A DNA stretch of 64,000 nt from Apodospora peruviana (Eukaryota; Ascomycota; Sordariomycetes; Sordariales; Lasiosphaeriaceae): assembly GCA_033439685.1 (NCBI GenBank), contig JAUEDM010000001.1:1116001-1180000 (forward strand), read 5' to 3'. Below are positions 47,565-58,632 of this stretch, one piece after another. A model generated the notes under the pieces. That model saw only the letters and a program-made list of their open reading frames with translations, made no database searches and was not told where the DNA came from. The position numbers were made by a program, and so were the translations under genes. Numbering within the stretch: the stretch's first letter is position 1; each line of letters starts with the position of its first letter.

Positions 47565-50500
47565 AAGCCAAGAAAGTCGTCTCGACAATTTTGGCGCAGA
47601 CGAGGCGGTTCAAGATCAAGACACCCCGCAACACCCACACAGGTACCTACTGTACAAAAAGAGCGGCTGCCGGGATTAGGACAGGACGGGTTCTCCACCG
47701 ACTGCGGTGACCGACGACAACGAGCCTTCAACAACCAGGTAGGGGCTCGTGCAGAGAACCAAACCCAAGCACTGGGGCCATTGATGGGAGTGGTGGTATC
47801 CTTGGGCTCGAGACAGGCCGTGGAGTCGGGTGCGGGACTAGATCTGGACCTGGGCTGGGTGTTTGATATGGGGAAGGGATGCTTGCAGCTCTCTTGTTGC
47901 GGCTATGGTACCTTGTGAATTTGGCGCATGCGATATCAAACAGTGGTTGTGTTTGCCGTAGATTGTCTTGTATAGTGGTGTAAGGTAGGTAACTAGGTAC
48001 CAGAAATATTGGGACGGGACTGGAGGCGTCGGGACACGCAGATGAGGTCGTTCCGGGAAGACGGGAACATGCAAAAGAGAGAAGTGAAGTCGGAACGTCG
48101 TCCTCACAACGGGAGTGAGGTCAATAGGTAAGATGCGAAATTAGTCGACTGACTAATAATAACACTGGCCGGGCAAGAAGGATGGAGCATTACGGATAGT
48201 TTGAGTTAAGGTACGGAATAGTCTGTTCGTTGGGTTAAGGTACGGAGGTTAAGGTACGGATAGGCAAGGTAGGTGCAGTTATGGGTTACTCGCAAGCTGT
48301 ATGCAGTTCGCGGGGGATGGCAGGTAGAGCCCTGGTCTATCCCATACTGATACGGCTCGTCGGGTGTGCATGTGAGGAGTCTGAGGACTGAGGAGGGAGA
48401 CGAAGATGGAAGGACCTCGACCGTTCTTGCACCTCCAACCTTGCTTTTTTTTTCTTTTTATTGGCATCACTGCAATTCCCGTCCAGGCTCCCCTGGCCTT
48501 GATCAACAACACATGTCAAGTCAACCACGAGAAACCAGTTCGTGCCGTTGTATTGTCGGCCTGGCTCCCGAAGGGAACCCCCTGGCCTACTGGGAGGCCA
48601 CCTGAAAGAAAAACTACCCGATGGGAATCCGATGGGAGTCTGCCATTGCGAAACGGTAAAAGCGCAGAACCCGCGAAATCACACGCTGGACCGTCGGAGC
48701 CGCGTCTTCTCCACTGCTGTTTCTGCACAAGGGATGAGTGTGAGTCGATATGTTCCATGACAAGCCAGCCCAGGTGGAGAGGAGCACAAGCATTCGGCAG
48801 GGGTTCGGGGCCTGTGGTGGTCTAGAGCCTTTCTCATGCAATTTGGTGTGTTGTGCGTGGCACACTGCCACCCCTGCAACCCTCAACAACATCGTTCGAT
48901 GTGTTGCAGGGTTCCACTTCCATCCCATGTCCGTTACCTAAACACGACGGACAGAATAGAGAACAAGTTGCTCTCAATCATCGCCCAGAGCTGCCCTTCT
49001 GTCCTTACGGAATACGTGGGGGAGAGGTACCGGTAATCCGTAAGAGTCTTCGAGTTACGGATACCGCTTGACAATCACGGTGTCTGCAGTGTCGGTGAGA
49101 CTTGCATCGAGATACGTACGATTCGGTTCAACTTAACCCAACCACCACAACGCGAGACAGAACCACATACAGGTATATAGCAAAAATACCCGAACTTCTG
49201 CCTTCAACCCGACATTTTCATCGTTATAAAACGGCCATGCCGTGGGGGGTTTTAAAAGAGGTCAGACGAACACATTTCGTTTTCGGTTCCGAGTCCGGCA
49301 AACGTTCAAGAGGAGCACAGTCCTGAGCGGAGACGGAGGTCTTGGTCCTGTGGGGTCACGCAGATCTTGCTGCGTTCTGGAAGGGCCCATTTTGCTGATG
49401 GGCTGAGACAATTGCGGACGGTGGCCCGTGCCCCGTGGTGCAGCACTGGGGCGTGCCTTGCCTCATGACTTGACAGAATCCCATCAGCCAACGGAACTGC
49501 ATTCTGTCAGTTTCCCATTTCGACAAGAGATGTCGACGATGTCACGATGGCCATTCTGTTCGTGAGAGCCTCTTTGTCATTTTCCCCTTGTGAAAAAGTC
49601 ATGCAGATCCCATTGTGTCCCTGAGTGGGGTGGTTTCGGAAACATTGTAAAACGTTGGCATCTTCAGAAGTTGATTTGACAACTTTGCACCTTATTGCTG
49701 AGAAGGTCGACTGAGAGCAGGAGTTGGTCTTGGGAGGACGTCTCGATTGGTGTTGCCAAGCAAGCATGACTTGAGATGGTTCTGAAGCTTACGGAGTACG
49801 GATTATGCGGATAGATGATTGAAACCCACGACGCCAAGAGATGACGGGCAACTTACCTTCCAGTAGCCCGAGGTCCCAAACAGATCGCTTCGTTGTCCGG
49901 CTTCAAGTTCCGGGTGGTCAACGGATCCGGGACCGAACCAAGGACCCGGAGTGAGTGTACTTCACCGGTCTCAGCCTGGAGGGAGCCTGGTTAATTAAGG
50001 TCGCGTTGGCAACCACGGATCGTGGGTGTCGTGCATCAAATCCTCGGGCAGTGGCGACCGCTTTGAGCGGGCCGAGACGCCTCCGCAACGCTTGAGCAGA
50101 CGGAAGCAGTCTCTATCGTGGCCCGAGTGCTCTGTCGAGGCAGATGCGGTTAGACCCGGTCGTACAAAAGCTGACTCCGGTCGCCTCGGCTTGCTTCCAT
50201 CGTGGGCGGCAGAGCTTCGGACTTTATGTCTGCCGCCACGGCTGGCGGCACCGGTAAGCTCCCCGTCGGGAAGCTCGTACCTCTGTAACCCGGAAACTCC
50301 CAGTTGCAGTTGGAACAGGTAGCATGACCAAGCAGATGACGAGCCTTGGCAGTCAATTTTCTGATGACGAGTTTTGATGGCGATGGAAGGTTGGGTCTTT
50401 TATATAAGTCCGTATCGGGGCGTCACTTCCTACTTGAGGCCATCACCGACCTGAACATTGAGTGACAGGAAGAGGCGGGAGTTGGCCGCGCCGCTTTCAT

Positions 50501-52051
50501 TGGGCTTCACGTGATGCAACCGCCAGCATCCCAGCCCTGAGGCCAGGAGCCTGGCGGGAGCATCCGGTGGCAGTCCCAACGAAACATGACGCGAAATTGG
50601 GTGGCCCATTGACCACCCGGCTTGCCTGATGAGGCCCGAATGGCGACCGTACGGAAGCTTGTCTCGCCGGCAGCTCCTGCGGCCGTCCCGGTGGCATGTC
50701 GCAGAAACCCCCGACCGCTGAACGTTCGGTGTGCCAAGTACGGTCCGGAGTTCTTCTCACGGCGCCCTGTGGTGCGCACTCGAGAAGCAACTACGGATTA
50801 CGGAGTATATCCGGCCCAGAAGATCCATCAAGGACCATCAGGATCACATGTGGAGTGCCTGTCTGTCCCCCGTGGGGAGCACAGCAAGCCCAGCGCGTGC
50901 AACCCCTTCTTCCCGACGCTGTTGGCGAAAATATCTGACCAACAAACCTGGGAGTGGCCAAAATCGCCTTCGGTCATTGGGAATGCTAGGAACTTACCCG
51001 CTGGCTCTGCCGCTTTCCCAGCTTCTGCACGCCATCATATTACCACCTTGGAGCTGCTTGGATGCCGAAGGGAGGGGAAAAGTGCCGCGCTTCCGATTCC
51101 TGAATGGCCCAGGTCTCCGAATTCGAGAATGGCACTTCCAACTGGCGAGAGTTTACAGTATCATTCCCCATCGAGGTCCATTTCCCCCCAGCCTTTGTTA
51201 CAGATCTTTGATAGCCATCTCGCCGACTAACTTCTCAAAGCAAAGCCTTTAGTTCATTGATGTTCGAGTTATTTTCGCTCTTTTAAAGGAAATAGGTTCT
51301 GTCGTACAAGCAGAGGAGTATTGCGGCGGCGTGTGTTGAACGCCATGAGTGGTTCAATGAGCCCGGTGGGTGGTCAGACTGTCGGACAAAGAGACTTTTG
51401 CATCGCATGCATTGACCATCGGCTTTGTGGCTAACGTGCTGCCGCTGGTTGAGTGGTGGCATCTCGGCAGCCATTTTGGTGCCCCCCTGCCCGCGTATCG
51501 CTCTCGGGATTGGTCGAGATCGGGCGCTTACACGCCGCCGCTACCCTGTCCACCTATCACTCCGATTGGGCGCTACGCTGTGATTGACTGCAAGTTGCAA
51601 CCACTTGCCAACCGGCGTCCCTCTTTCAGGCTGGTCGGCATGGGATGGGGGAGAGGGCAAGCGGCCTGCGACCGCGGGAGGGGATTGGGTTGGTTGCAGA
51701 GCGCCTTAAATCACCACCACGGCCCCCCGCCTTCAACTTCTCCCGTCTTTGGGACTTGTTATCGACAATTTGAGAGAGACGTTGCTTTATCTCGTTCCTG
51801 GCGACGACGACGACGACGACGAGGTTTTGGTGTGCCAACTTCGATGTGGGCAGACCCAGGAAAGACTGCTGGCAGTTGAGCGCAGATCCGATCAACCCCA
51901 GCCGCACCACCTCCGCACAAGGTATCGCCAAACGCGGGCACCTGAACACCAAAAGGAGGGAATCCCCGGCCACCCGGCAAAAAGTCGAAACGAAACCCCC
52001 AGAAACCAGCTCTCCTGCGAAGGCGGAGGAAATTCGAAAACTGAGTCAAAC
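47565..52051. other. Gene-poor 4.5-kb interval
   Basis: This separates the divergent kinase and four-TM protein genes. Short frames on both strands lack family motifs. It contains a palindromic TAGGTA block (47979-48002), three copies of a 13-mer (48205-48260) and eleven same-strand TACGGA words between 48191 and 50804. A GAC-type trinucleotide run lies near 51801-51820. The last few hundred bases are probably the leader of the next gene. Confidence 0.45.
48205..48260 (+). repeat. Three copies of GTTAAGGTACGGA
   Basis: Exact 13-mers occur at 48205-48217, 48234-48246 and 48248-48260, all in the same orientation. The last two are separated by one base. Confidence 0.9.
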
Positions 52052-52961
52052 ATGGCGCGCACATACAGAATCATGCACCGGCCATGGAGGGTGAAGGCGC
52101 CAATGTACTGGGGCATGATCCCCGAGCTGGGACTCGTTATTTCGGTGCTCGTCCTCTTCGGCCTCCAGCAACCAGACGTCTGGAGGACACAGTTCTGGCG
52201 GATTGGCCACGAGCACGGCCTCAACTCGAGCCCTAACATCCTCCTCTACGCATACGCAAACCATCGGCCGTTGCCGACCATACCTCTCGTGTGGTCACAA
52301 ACGTGGGTTCACCTGGTTTTGTATGTGGAACTGCCACAGACTTGAGGTACTGACTGGTTAAATTTCTAGACTCACAAACTTCAATGTGGCCATCTCAATC
52401 GTCTCGCTCTTCACCCTCCTGGGCAAGATGATCACCACGATCATGAAGGTGTACTACCCGATCTTTGGGCTTATCATCAACTTCGGCTTGACTGGCCTCT
52501 ACGCCGTCAGCGTCTACGGCCAAGCCGGCCCCGATTACGCCGATCCGCGATATCCTAGCCCGGTTGCATGGTATATCCGAATGAGCTGCGATATCGCGAG
52601 ACCATACAAAGCCGAGAAGAATTGCCAGATGTCCAAGGCGGCGTTCGCCATGACTGTTGTCTTCATGTAAGTATCGATTTAAACGCGGAAGACCTGAACA
52701 AGAAATATACTGACCTTCTCCTCTAGGACACTATACCTATTCTATTTCGGTCTGGCCGTCTGGGCGATGCTACCAAATAAGGAGCTCGACATAGAAGACT
52801 CGGACGACGAGGATGCCGGCAGCAACGGGCCTGGAGGCAAGGAGATGCAGTGGGAGATGCAGCCGACCACCCCGGGCCGGCCGCCGGTTCCGTTTACCCC
52901 GAGGACACAGGCCTTCCAGACCCTGGATAGAAAACTGCCGCTCAGGCAGAACTATGCATGA
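52052..52961 (+). CDS. Four-TM fungal membrane protein
   Basis: Three exons: 52052-52302, 52370-52666 and 52727-52961 (donors GTGGGT and GTAAGT, acceptors TAG), joining to 260 residues. I do not recognise a named family; the layout resembles MARVEL-like four-helix proteins. Hydrophobic helices lie at about 20-38 (IPELGLVISVLVLFGL), 88-108 (FNVAISIVSLFTLLGKMI), 113-135 (YYPIFGLIINFGLTGLYAVS) and 174-197 (FAMTVVFMTLYLFYFGLAVW). The loop between helices 3 and 4 has PDYADPRYPSPVAWYI and two Cys. The C-terminal 60 residues are polar, with an acidic start (DIEDSDDEDAG) and PTTPGRPPVPFTPRTQAF, probably cytosolic and a phosphorylation target. The start is MARTYRIMHRPWRVKAPMYW; the long in-frame upstream opening has no ATG that improves the model. 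Confidence 0.85.
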
Positions 52962-53763
52962 GCAGCGAAGGAAGACAACGATACCTAAACCCTTTTTACA
53001 CCCCTTCATACTACTCACATCTATATCTCGATATCCGACCGCCTCCATGTGCTCTGATCAAGAGAGGGGACCAGGAGATAACTTGACATCATAGCGATTG
53101 TTGTATCTGTTTCCATAAACCCAAGGTTTCCGGCAGATCAATGAATGGTTGACAGGCCGAACTGGGACAAGAGTCTCCGGGAGCTGGACGTTAGAAGCTG
53201 GCTGCCATGTATATGGTGGTTTCCTTACGGACTCTGGGGTTTATTTCCCTTTGGAGAGGAGTTAAACTCGGCTGGTGGGCGGACCGGGGGTGTCTGTATA
53301 TTCTCATTTCTTTCATCCATGTTTTAATTTTATGACAGTATAATTAAAGGCCAAAGCACTCACTCGCTTGATTACATTACAGTCCCCTTGAATCTTTTGT
53401 ATCTTGTTCGATGCTTTGGTGACCGGGTACGATTAGTCCTTTGAGCGTCGTCGATTAAGACATGGGATGGAAGCGATGAGGGCCTATAATGAGAGCGCTC
53501 GTCGTTCTCACTTGTCGGTGAATGAAGGTTTGTCGGTATATGGGTACCAATCGAGGTTGACGACAGCCTCCTTTTCCCACCGGTGTGGTCATCTTGGACA
53601 ACATAGGGGAGGATTTGACTACCTTATGTTCTTCTGGTATCTTGCTTGATCAGATTGGCTCCTGACACCCAGGTCATTCTCCATATAGCAAACACCATAC
53701 AAGCGGCATGCCTACCTGCCATTGCCGTACTTTTCTTCGAGAATGATATCCTGCTCTCTCCTG
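52962..53763. other. Convergent intergenic region
   Basis: 3' flank of the membrane-protein gene and of the GH79 pseudogene. No gene or repeat is seen. Confidence 0.4.
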
Positions 53764-55421
53764 TCAGTCCCAACCCACCATCTCGTTCTCGCGGTCCTTC
53801 AGCACATCCCCGTCACCACCACTGTCACCCTCATGATCATCACACCCCGAAAAGTCCAACAACGCCGCACTTGACCACGGAACAGTAACATTCACATTCC
53901 CATCCTCACACACCTCCACCGTCTCACCTACAGTCACATTCCCCAGCGTGGCCGGCTTTCCACCGGCCAACTCATAATTATAGCTCCACCCATCCCAAGT
54001 AATGCCGGTAATGGCATCGCTCCCGTTCGTCAACAGCCTCTGTATCTTCACCACCCGCATCTTTTCGTCGGGACCAGTTCTAACAGCAGGAGCAGCATCA
54101 GGAACCGTAAACCTATATTCGACTGCTGGCTGCCTGACAGCCGGATCCGGCAGCGGAACCTGGCCGGCGCCATCGACGGTAGTGTTGTAGGCATTCAAGT
54201 TAATCACCATGAACCGGACCAGCGTCTCGCCGCTGTTTGTGTATGCAGCGTAGGCGGCTTTGCGCTCCGAGTCGGCGAGCGGTATCTCGACGATAGACAC
54301 AGGCTGGCGGACTAGGTTGCCCATCATCGCCGCGACGGCGATATTTCCGTAGTACAAAGCTCTCGTGCCCACTGAGGTGATGTTTGTTGTGATCGGTTGC
54401 CAGGAGGCGTACTACTCACTCACCCGTGAGTCGTCAACACTAGATATGATCTGTAGAGATAAGAGAGTGAGTTGAGTGAAATAAAACTTACGCGGTAGTT
54501 GGTGCCCATGTGCATGTGGACGCGTTTGAAGCCGACGCTGCCGTAGTAGAGGTTAAAATCGACGACCAGAGCGCTGCGCCGAAAGAGTTGGACAGGCCCG
54601 GTTTCCCTTGGTTGTAAAGGGAGTTGGCCTCGCCGAAGATGAGAGGCGGTACGGAAGGGTCGACACTCTTGATCTTGTTGTACTCTGTGATGTGGGCGTC
54701 GACTGAGCGCTTCGTGGTGGTATGATTCATCAGGGTCCCCTGGAGAGTCACTCCTGGTGACGTGGATCCGCTGATGTAACTGCACAGTCAGTCAGTTAGC
54801 TCTGGTGTGTATTTTCCATAATGTTCTTTGAAGGTACATATCCTGCCGCATGTAAATACATGGGGTAGACTTACTTATACGTGGAGAACAACTTGATACT
54901 CTTGTCAGCGTTAATGCCAGCCGCCCACGCAGCCGCCTCCTTGAGACGATTATTAACACCGGCGAACAACGGCCCAAGATAGCCGTACGTCTCATTGGTT
55001 TCAACCAGTTCCGGGCAGTGCTCCGCCAGCAGGGCCTTGATTGCGCGGGTGCCGTTGAGGGCATAGGGGAGCGGGGCGTTGTACAGAGCTTAGTCCTGGG
55101 TGTTGCCTCCCACACGAATGTATGGCTTTGTGCCGCTGATAGCAGTGATGTTTTGGAGGGTGTCCGAGAACAGGTTTGGATGCGTATCGTTTTCTGAAAA
55201 AATCGATTAGAAAGAGTCCAGGAAAGGGCAGATGGGCAAAACATAAATTGTGTATTTGTGGTTTTACCTGCAAAGTCTGGGAAGCTCGAGAACTCGATGC
55301 TGAAGCTCACGAAGCCATCAAGGACTTCATTGCTGTTTACGGAACTCTTTATGACATAGGATCTCTGCGCAGCACCTAGAGAAGCACCATAGAGGGCATG
55401 AAATAAAGTATATTTCTTCAT
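53764..55421 (-). pseudogene. Broken GH79 beta-glucuronidase-like gene
   Basis: Remains of a secreted family 79 glycosidase. Exons are traceable at 55421-55268 (signal-like MKKYTLFHALYGASLGAAQ and FSIEFSSFPDFAG), 55193-54875, 54779-54492 and 54411-53764. Splice sites look intact, but the coding sequence does not. (1) An in-frame TAA (55092-55090) replaces the expected Tyr codon in IRVGGNTQD-stop-ALYN. (2) A one-base loss near 54561-54568 shifts frame: GAALW is followed by VDFNLYYGSVGFKRVHMHMG only in the next frame. (3) After LPYALNGTRAIKALL the family's NEP acid/base region is missing. The probable nucleophile segment (PLIFGEANSLYNQG) and the C-terminal beta-domain (TRALYYGNIAVAAMMGNLV to the end) remain. 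Genome assembly error could explain (2) but hardly all three. GH79 enzymes remove glucuronic acid from glycans such as arabinogalactan. Confidence 0.88.
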
Positions 55422-56904
55422 TCTTGAGATCAGAATGTTGGGGAAGTTCTGTCAAGTTCGAGGACGAGAAAGGAGACACCGAGACAATCGCCATTTCATC
55501 AAAACCAGAAAGCGACTCTCCGCTCCCCCTCCAGAACCTCAAGTCTTTACACAAATGCTCGATCATAATACACAACGAAACTCAATACAAGCGGCCGAGT
55601 AACCGGGAAGTCAGCGTGACATTCTGCCGTCACACCTCGGGAGGAAGCCGTAGACCGGTAATAATGCTCGACGACACTCACGAGCGAGGTGAGGATGTAC
55701 TGTGGACTCACATGGCATGTTGACCGGTGACTGGCCAGATTTGAGCCTGAATATAGTGATCAGCACCTCTAGCCCCGCAAGACAGTCGGTTACCACGCTT
55801 GCATTTATTTTCTTCGTGGGAGGTTTCAAAAATAGCCTCTGCCGGTGTTAGTAATAAGGCGCTGACATAATCTTCAACTATCAGTACCAGAATCTGATAG
55901 ATAACTATCATCTCGATTTGCACCGGTCGGGCCAAAGATTCGACGTTATAACGACGGGTACGGGATGCGACAGACTAACCAGAACTATATTCCAGACAGC
56001 TTCCTGACTCGTCCTATATCTCCATTCGACTGATTCAAGGGTACGAGCTCAATGGATCCGTAGAAGTCCGTCGGATGTTCGGTCGATAATGGGGAACGAG
56101 CCACAGCACCCCGCATTTTCCAACCCCTCAAACTCGGAACTCGATCCCTTTTTCGACCCCACATTGACCCCACATTGACCCCGCATGTAGCGTGACTTTC
56201 GCACGTGACCTCGTACTGGCGAGAAAAAGCGCCCAACGCGTCCACCAAAGTATCTGCTCATGTCAGCTTGGTTACTCAGCAAATGTGCAGCGGTCTGATT
56301 AGCGCTTGGCAAAAAGTGTGATCATGCAACCGCCAAAGCTCCAGGTCTCACGATGTGAGGTCGAGATCCAACGGAAAAATTTGATTATCTGCTCAACGTT
56401 GAATATCTCGGATGAAAGGAATCGATGAATATTGTATGAGACGATTTACCTGCATCAAACGAGCTGAGTTTGAAAGAGACAATTTTCATGATATCGCCGA
56501 CGATATGCGATTGGAGTTGACCTCGATCTTAGTGGCGAGTGTATCCCGTACCCCGCCTTTTATCATCCGATCATCCTGGGATGCAGCGAGCTCCAGACGT
56601 CACCAGCACAGCTAAGCTGTTAGCAATAGCCATTCCCGGGAACACTGGCTCAGAGACACCAACGTGTTGTCGTCTCGTGGTGTCAAGCTTTCACTACCAG
56701 TACTGTTGCGACTTTGCTAATCAGACGACAAGCCGCCATCCGTGATCCCCCAGGGACTTGAACTGCATACTACTGCACCCCTCCTTTTAACCCCGACTGT
56801 TCGGTTCGTCGCGGGGTATTCTTGAAAGCTGCCAATACCTTAACTTGCCCGTTTTTGACTTGTCAGTGAGTGTCACTGTGTCCAGTTGTCCAGAAAGGGA
56901 TTCA
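55422..56904. other. Intergenic region
   Basis: Divergent flank between the GH79 pseudogene and the SSADH gene. It contains an 11-bp tandem repeat (CCCCACATTGA, two and a half copies, about 56157-56182). The final part should be the SSADH promoter. No gene is supported. Confidence 0.4.
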
Positions 56905-58632
56905 ATGGCTGGGATACAAAGAACACTCTTCTCCGCTTCACGAAATGCCATCAGGTCCCAGTTCCAAAGAAGAACGTTACCAATAGTAGTAGCAGCACAC
57001 AGCTCATACCCACGATTAGCCTCAACAATGGCTCCCAAGGTTGGTGACTCTCACTCATACAATGATACGATGGCTTCACTAACACTCATAACTCCAGCTC
57101 AAAGATCCCTCCCTGTTTAAGCAGGACGTCTGCTACGTCAATGGCGAGTGGGTAAAAGCCAAGTCCGGCAAGACCTTCGAAGTCAGAGGTAGTTAAATTA
57201 CCCCTATTCCCACTCATCAGACCATCAACTCACTTCATAACCAGACCCTGCCACGGACAAACTTATCGGCACGAGCCCCGAGTTCGATGCCAACGACACC
57301 CGCCTCGCCATCGCGGCCGCCGACACTGCCTTCGAGAACTTCCGCCACCTCACCGGCCGCGAGCGCTCCAAGCTCCTGCGCAAATGGTACGATCTGATGG
57401 TCGAGAACCACGATGACCTCGCCACGCTCGTCACCTGGGAGAATGGCAAGCCACTCGCCGACGCCAAGGGCGAGGTCACGTACGCGGCCAACTTCTTCGA
57501 GTGGTTTTCCGAAGAAGCCCCGCGCATCTACGGCGACACCATCCCGTCGTCGGTGCCCGGAAACCGTGTGTGGACCATCAAGGAGCCCGTCGGCGTCTGC
57601 GGCCTCATCACGCCCTGGAACTTCCCAGCAGCCATGATCACCCGCAAGATCGGCCCCGCCCTGGCAGTCGGCTGCACCGTCGTCTGCAAATCCCCCGGCG
57701 AGACCCCCTTCACGTCGCTCGCGCTTGCCGAGCTCGCCCACCGCGCCGGCATCCCCAAGGGCGTCGTCAACATCATCACCGCGCTCGACAACACCCCGCA
57801 GGTCGGCAAGGTCCTCACCACCGACCCGACCGTGCGCAAGATCTCCTTCACCGGTTCGACCCCCGTCGGCAAACTACTCATGAAGCAGTGCTCCGGCACG
57901 CTCAAGAAGCTGTCCCTCGAGCTCGGCGGCAACGCCCCCTTTATTGTGTTTGACGACGCCGACGTCGACCTCGCCGTAAGCGGCGCCATCGCGTCCAAGT
58001 TCCGCTCGTCCGGCCAGACCTGCGTCTGCGCGAACCGTCTGTACGTCCAGCGCGGCATCTACGACGAGTTCGCCGAGAAGTTCGCCGCCAAGGTCCGCGA
58101 CGAGTTCAAGGTCGGCAACGGTTTCGACGGCAGCGTCACCCACGGCCCGCTGATCCACCACCGCGCCGTCGCGAAAGTCGACGAGCACGTCCGCGACGCC
58201 AAGGCTAAAGGCGCCAAGGCGCTGGTCGGCGGCCAGAAGATGCCGGACCTCGGCCCCAACTTCTACCAGCCGACCGTGCTGACGGGCATGACGGGTGACA
58301 TGGCCATGGCCTCGGAGGAGACTTTCGGTCCGGTCGCCGGCCTGTTCCCTTTCGATACGGAAGAGGAGGTCGTCAAGCTCGCCAACTCGACGGTCGTGGG
58401 TCTGGCGGGCTATTTCTTTTCGCGGGACCTGCACCGCGTGCATCGTGTCGCCGAGCACCTCGAGGTCGGCATGGTTGGCGTCAACACCGGTCTGATATCG
58501 GATCCGGCGGCGCCGTTTGGTGGCGTCAAGGAGAGCGGGTTTGGCCGGGAGGGTTCGCTTTATGGAATTGGGGAGTACCAGATCACCAAGATGGTTACGT
58601 ATGGCGGGATGGGCAAGCCTTTGCAGAAGTAA
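56905..58632 (+). CDS. UGA2: Succinate-semialdehyde dehydrogenase (GABA shunt)
   Basis: This enzyme oxidises succinic semialdehyde to succinate with NAD(P)+, the last step of the GABA shunt. Three exons: 56905-57039, 57098-57188 and 57245-58632 (introns of 58 and 56 nt), giving 537 residues. Residues 1-42 (MAGIQRTLFSASRNAIRSQF...) are a basic, Ser-rich mitochondrial presequence. A second in-frame ATG at 57028 (MAPKLKDPSLFKQ) matches the start of cytosolic forms. The ALDH fold is complete: Asn201 in TPWNFP, nucleotide site FTGSTPVG, base Glu301 in LELGGNAP, nucleophile Cys335 in SSGQTCVCANR. The CVC pair is typical of SSADH, where the second Cys forms a redox-sensitive disulfide. ETFGPVAGLFPF and PFGGVKESGFGREG are late family blocks. 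A related glutarate-semialdehyde activity cannot be excluded. Confidence 0.94.

Noticed and set aside
48406..48825. Possible 139-residue secreted Cys-containing protein with a hydrophobic N terminus
   Set aside because: The hydrophobic start comes partly from a poly-T run (Phe codons), and the rest is Arg/Pro/Ser-rich without regular Cys spacing or splice support.
50622..51230. 202-codon plus-strand frame
   Set aside because: Overlapped by several frames of similar length; no recognisable motif, and composition typical of random GC-rich DNA.
56745..56775. tRNA-like B-box (reverse strand TTCAAGTCCC)
   Set aside because: The T-stem does not pair, and no matching A-box or acceptor stem is found at the right distance.
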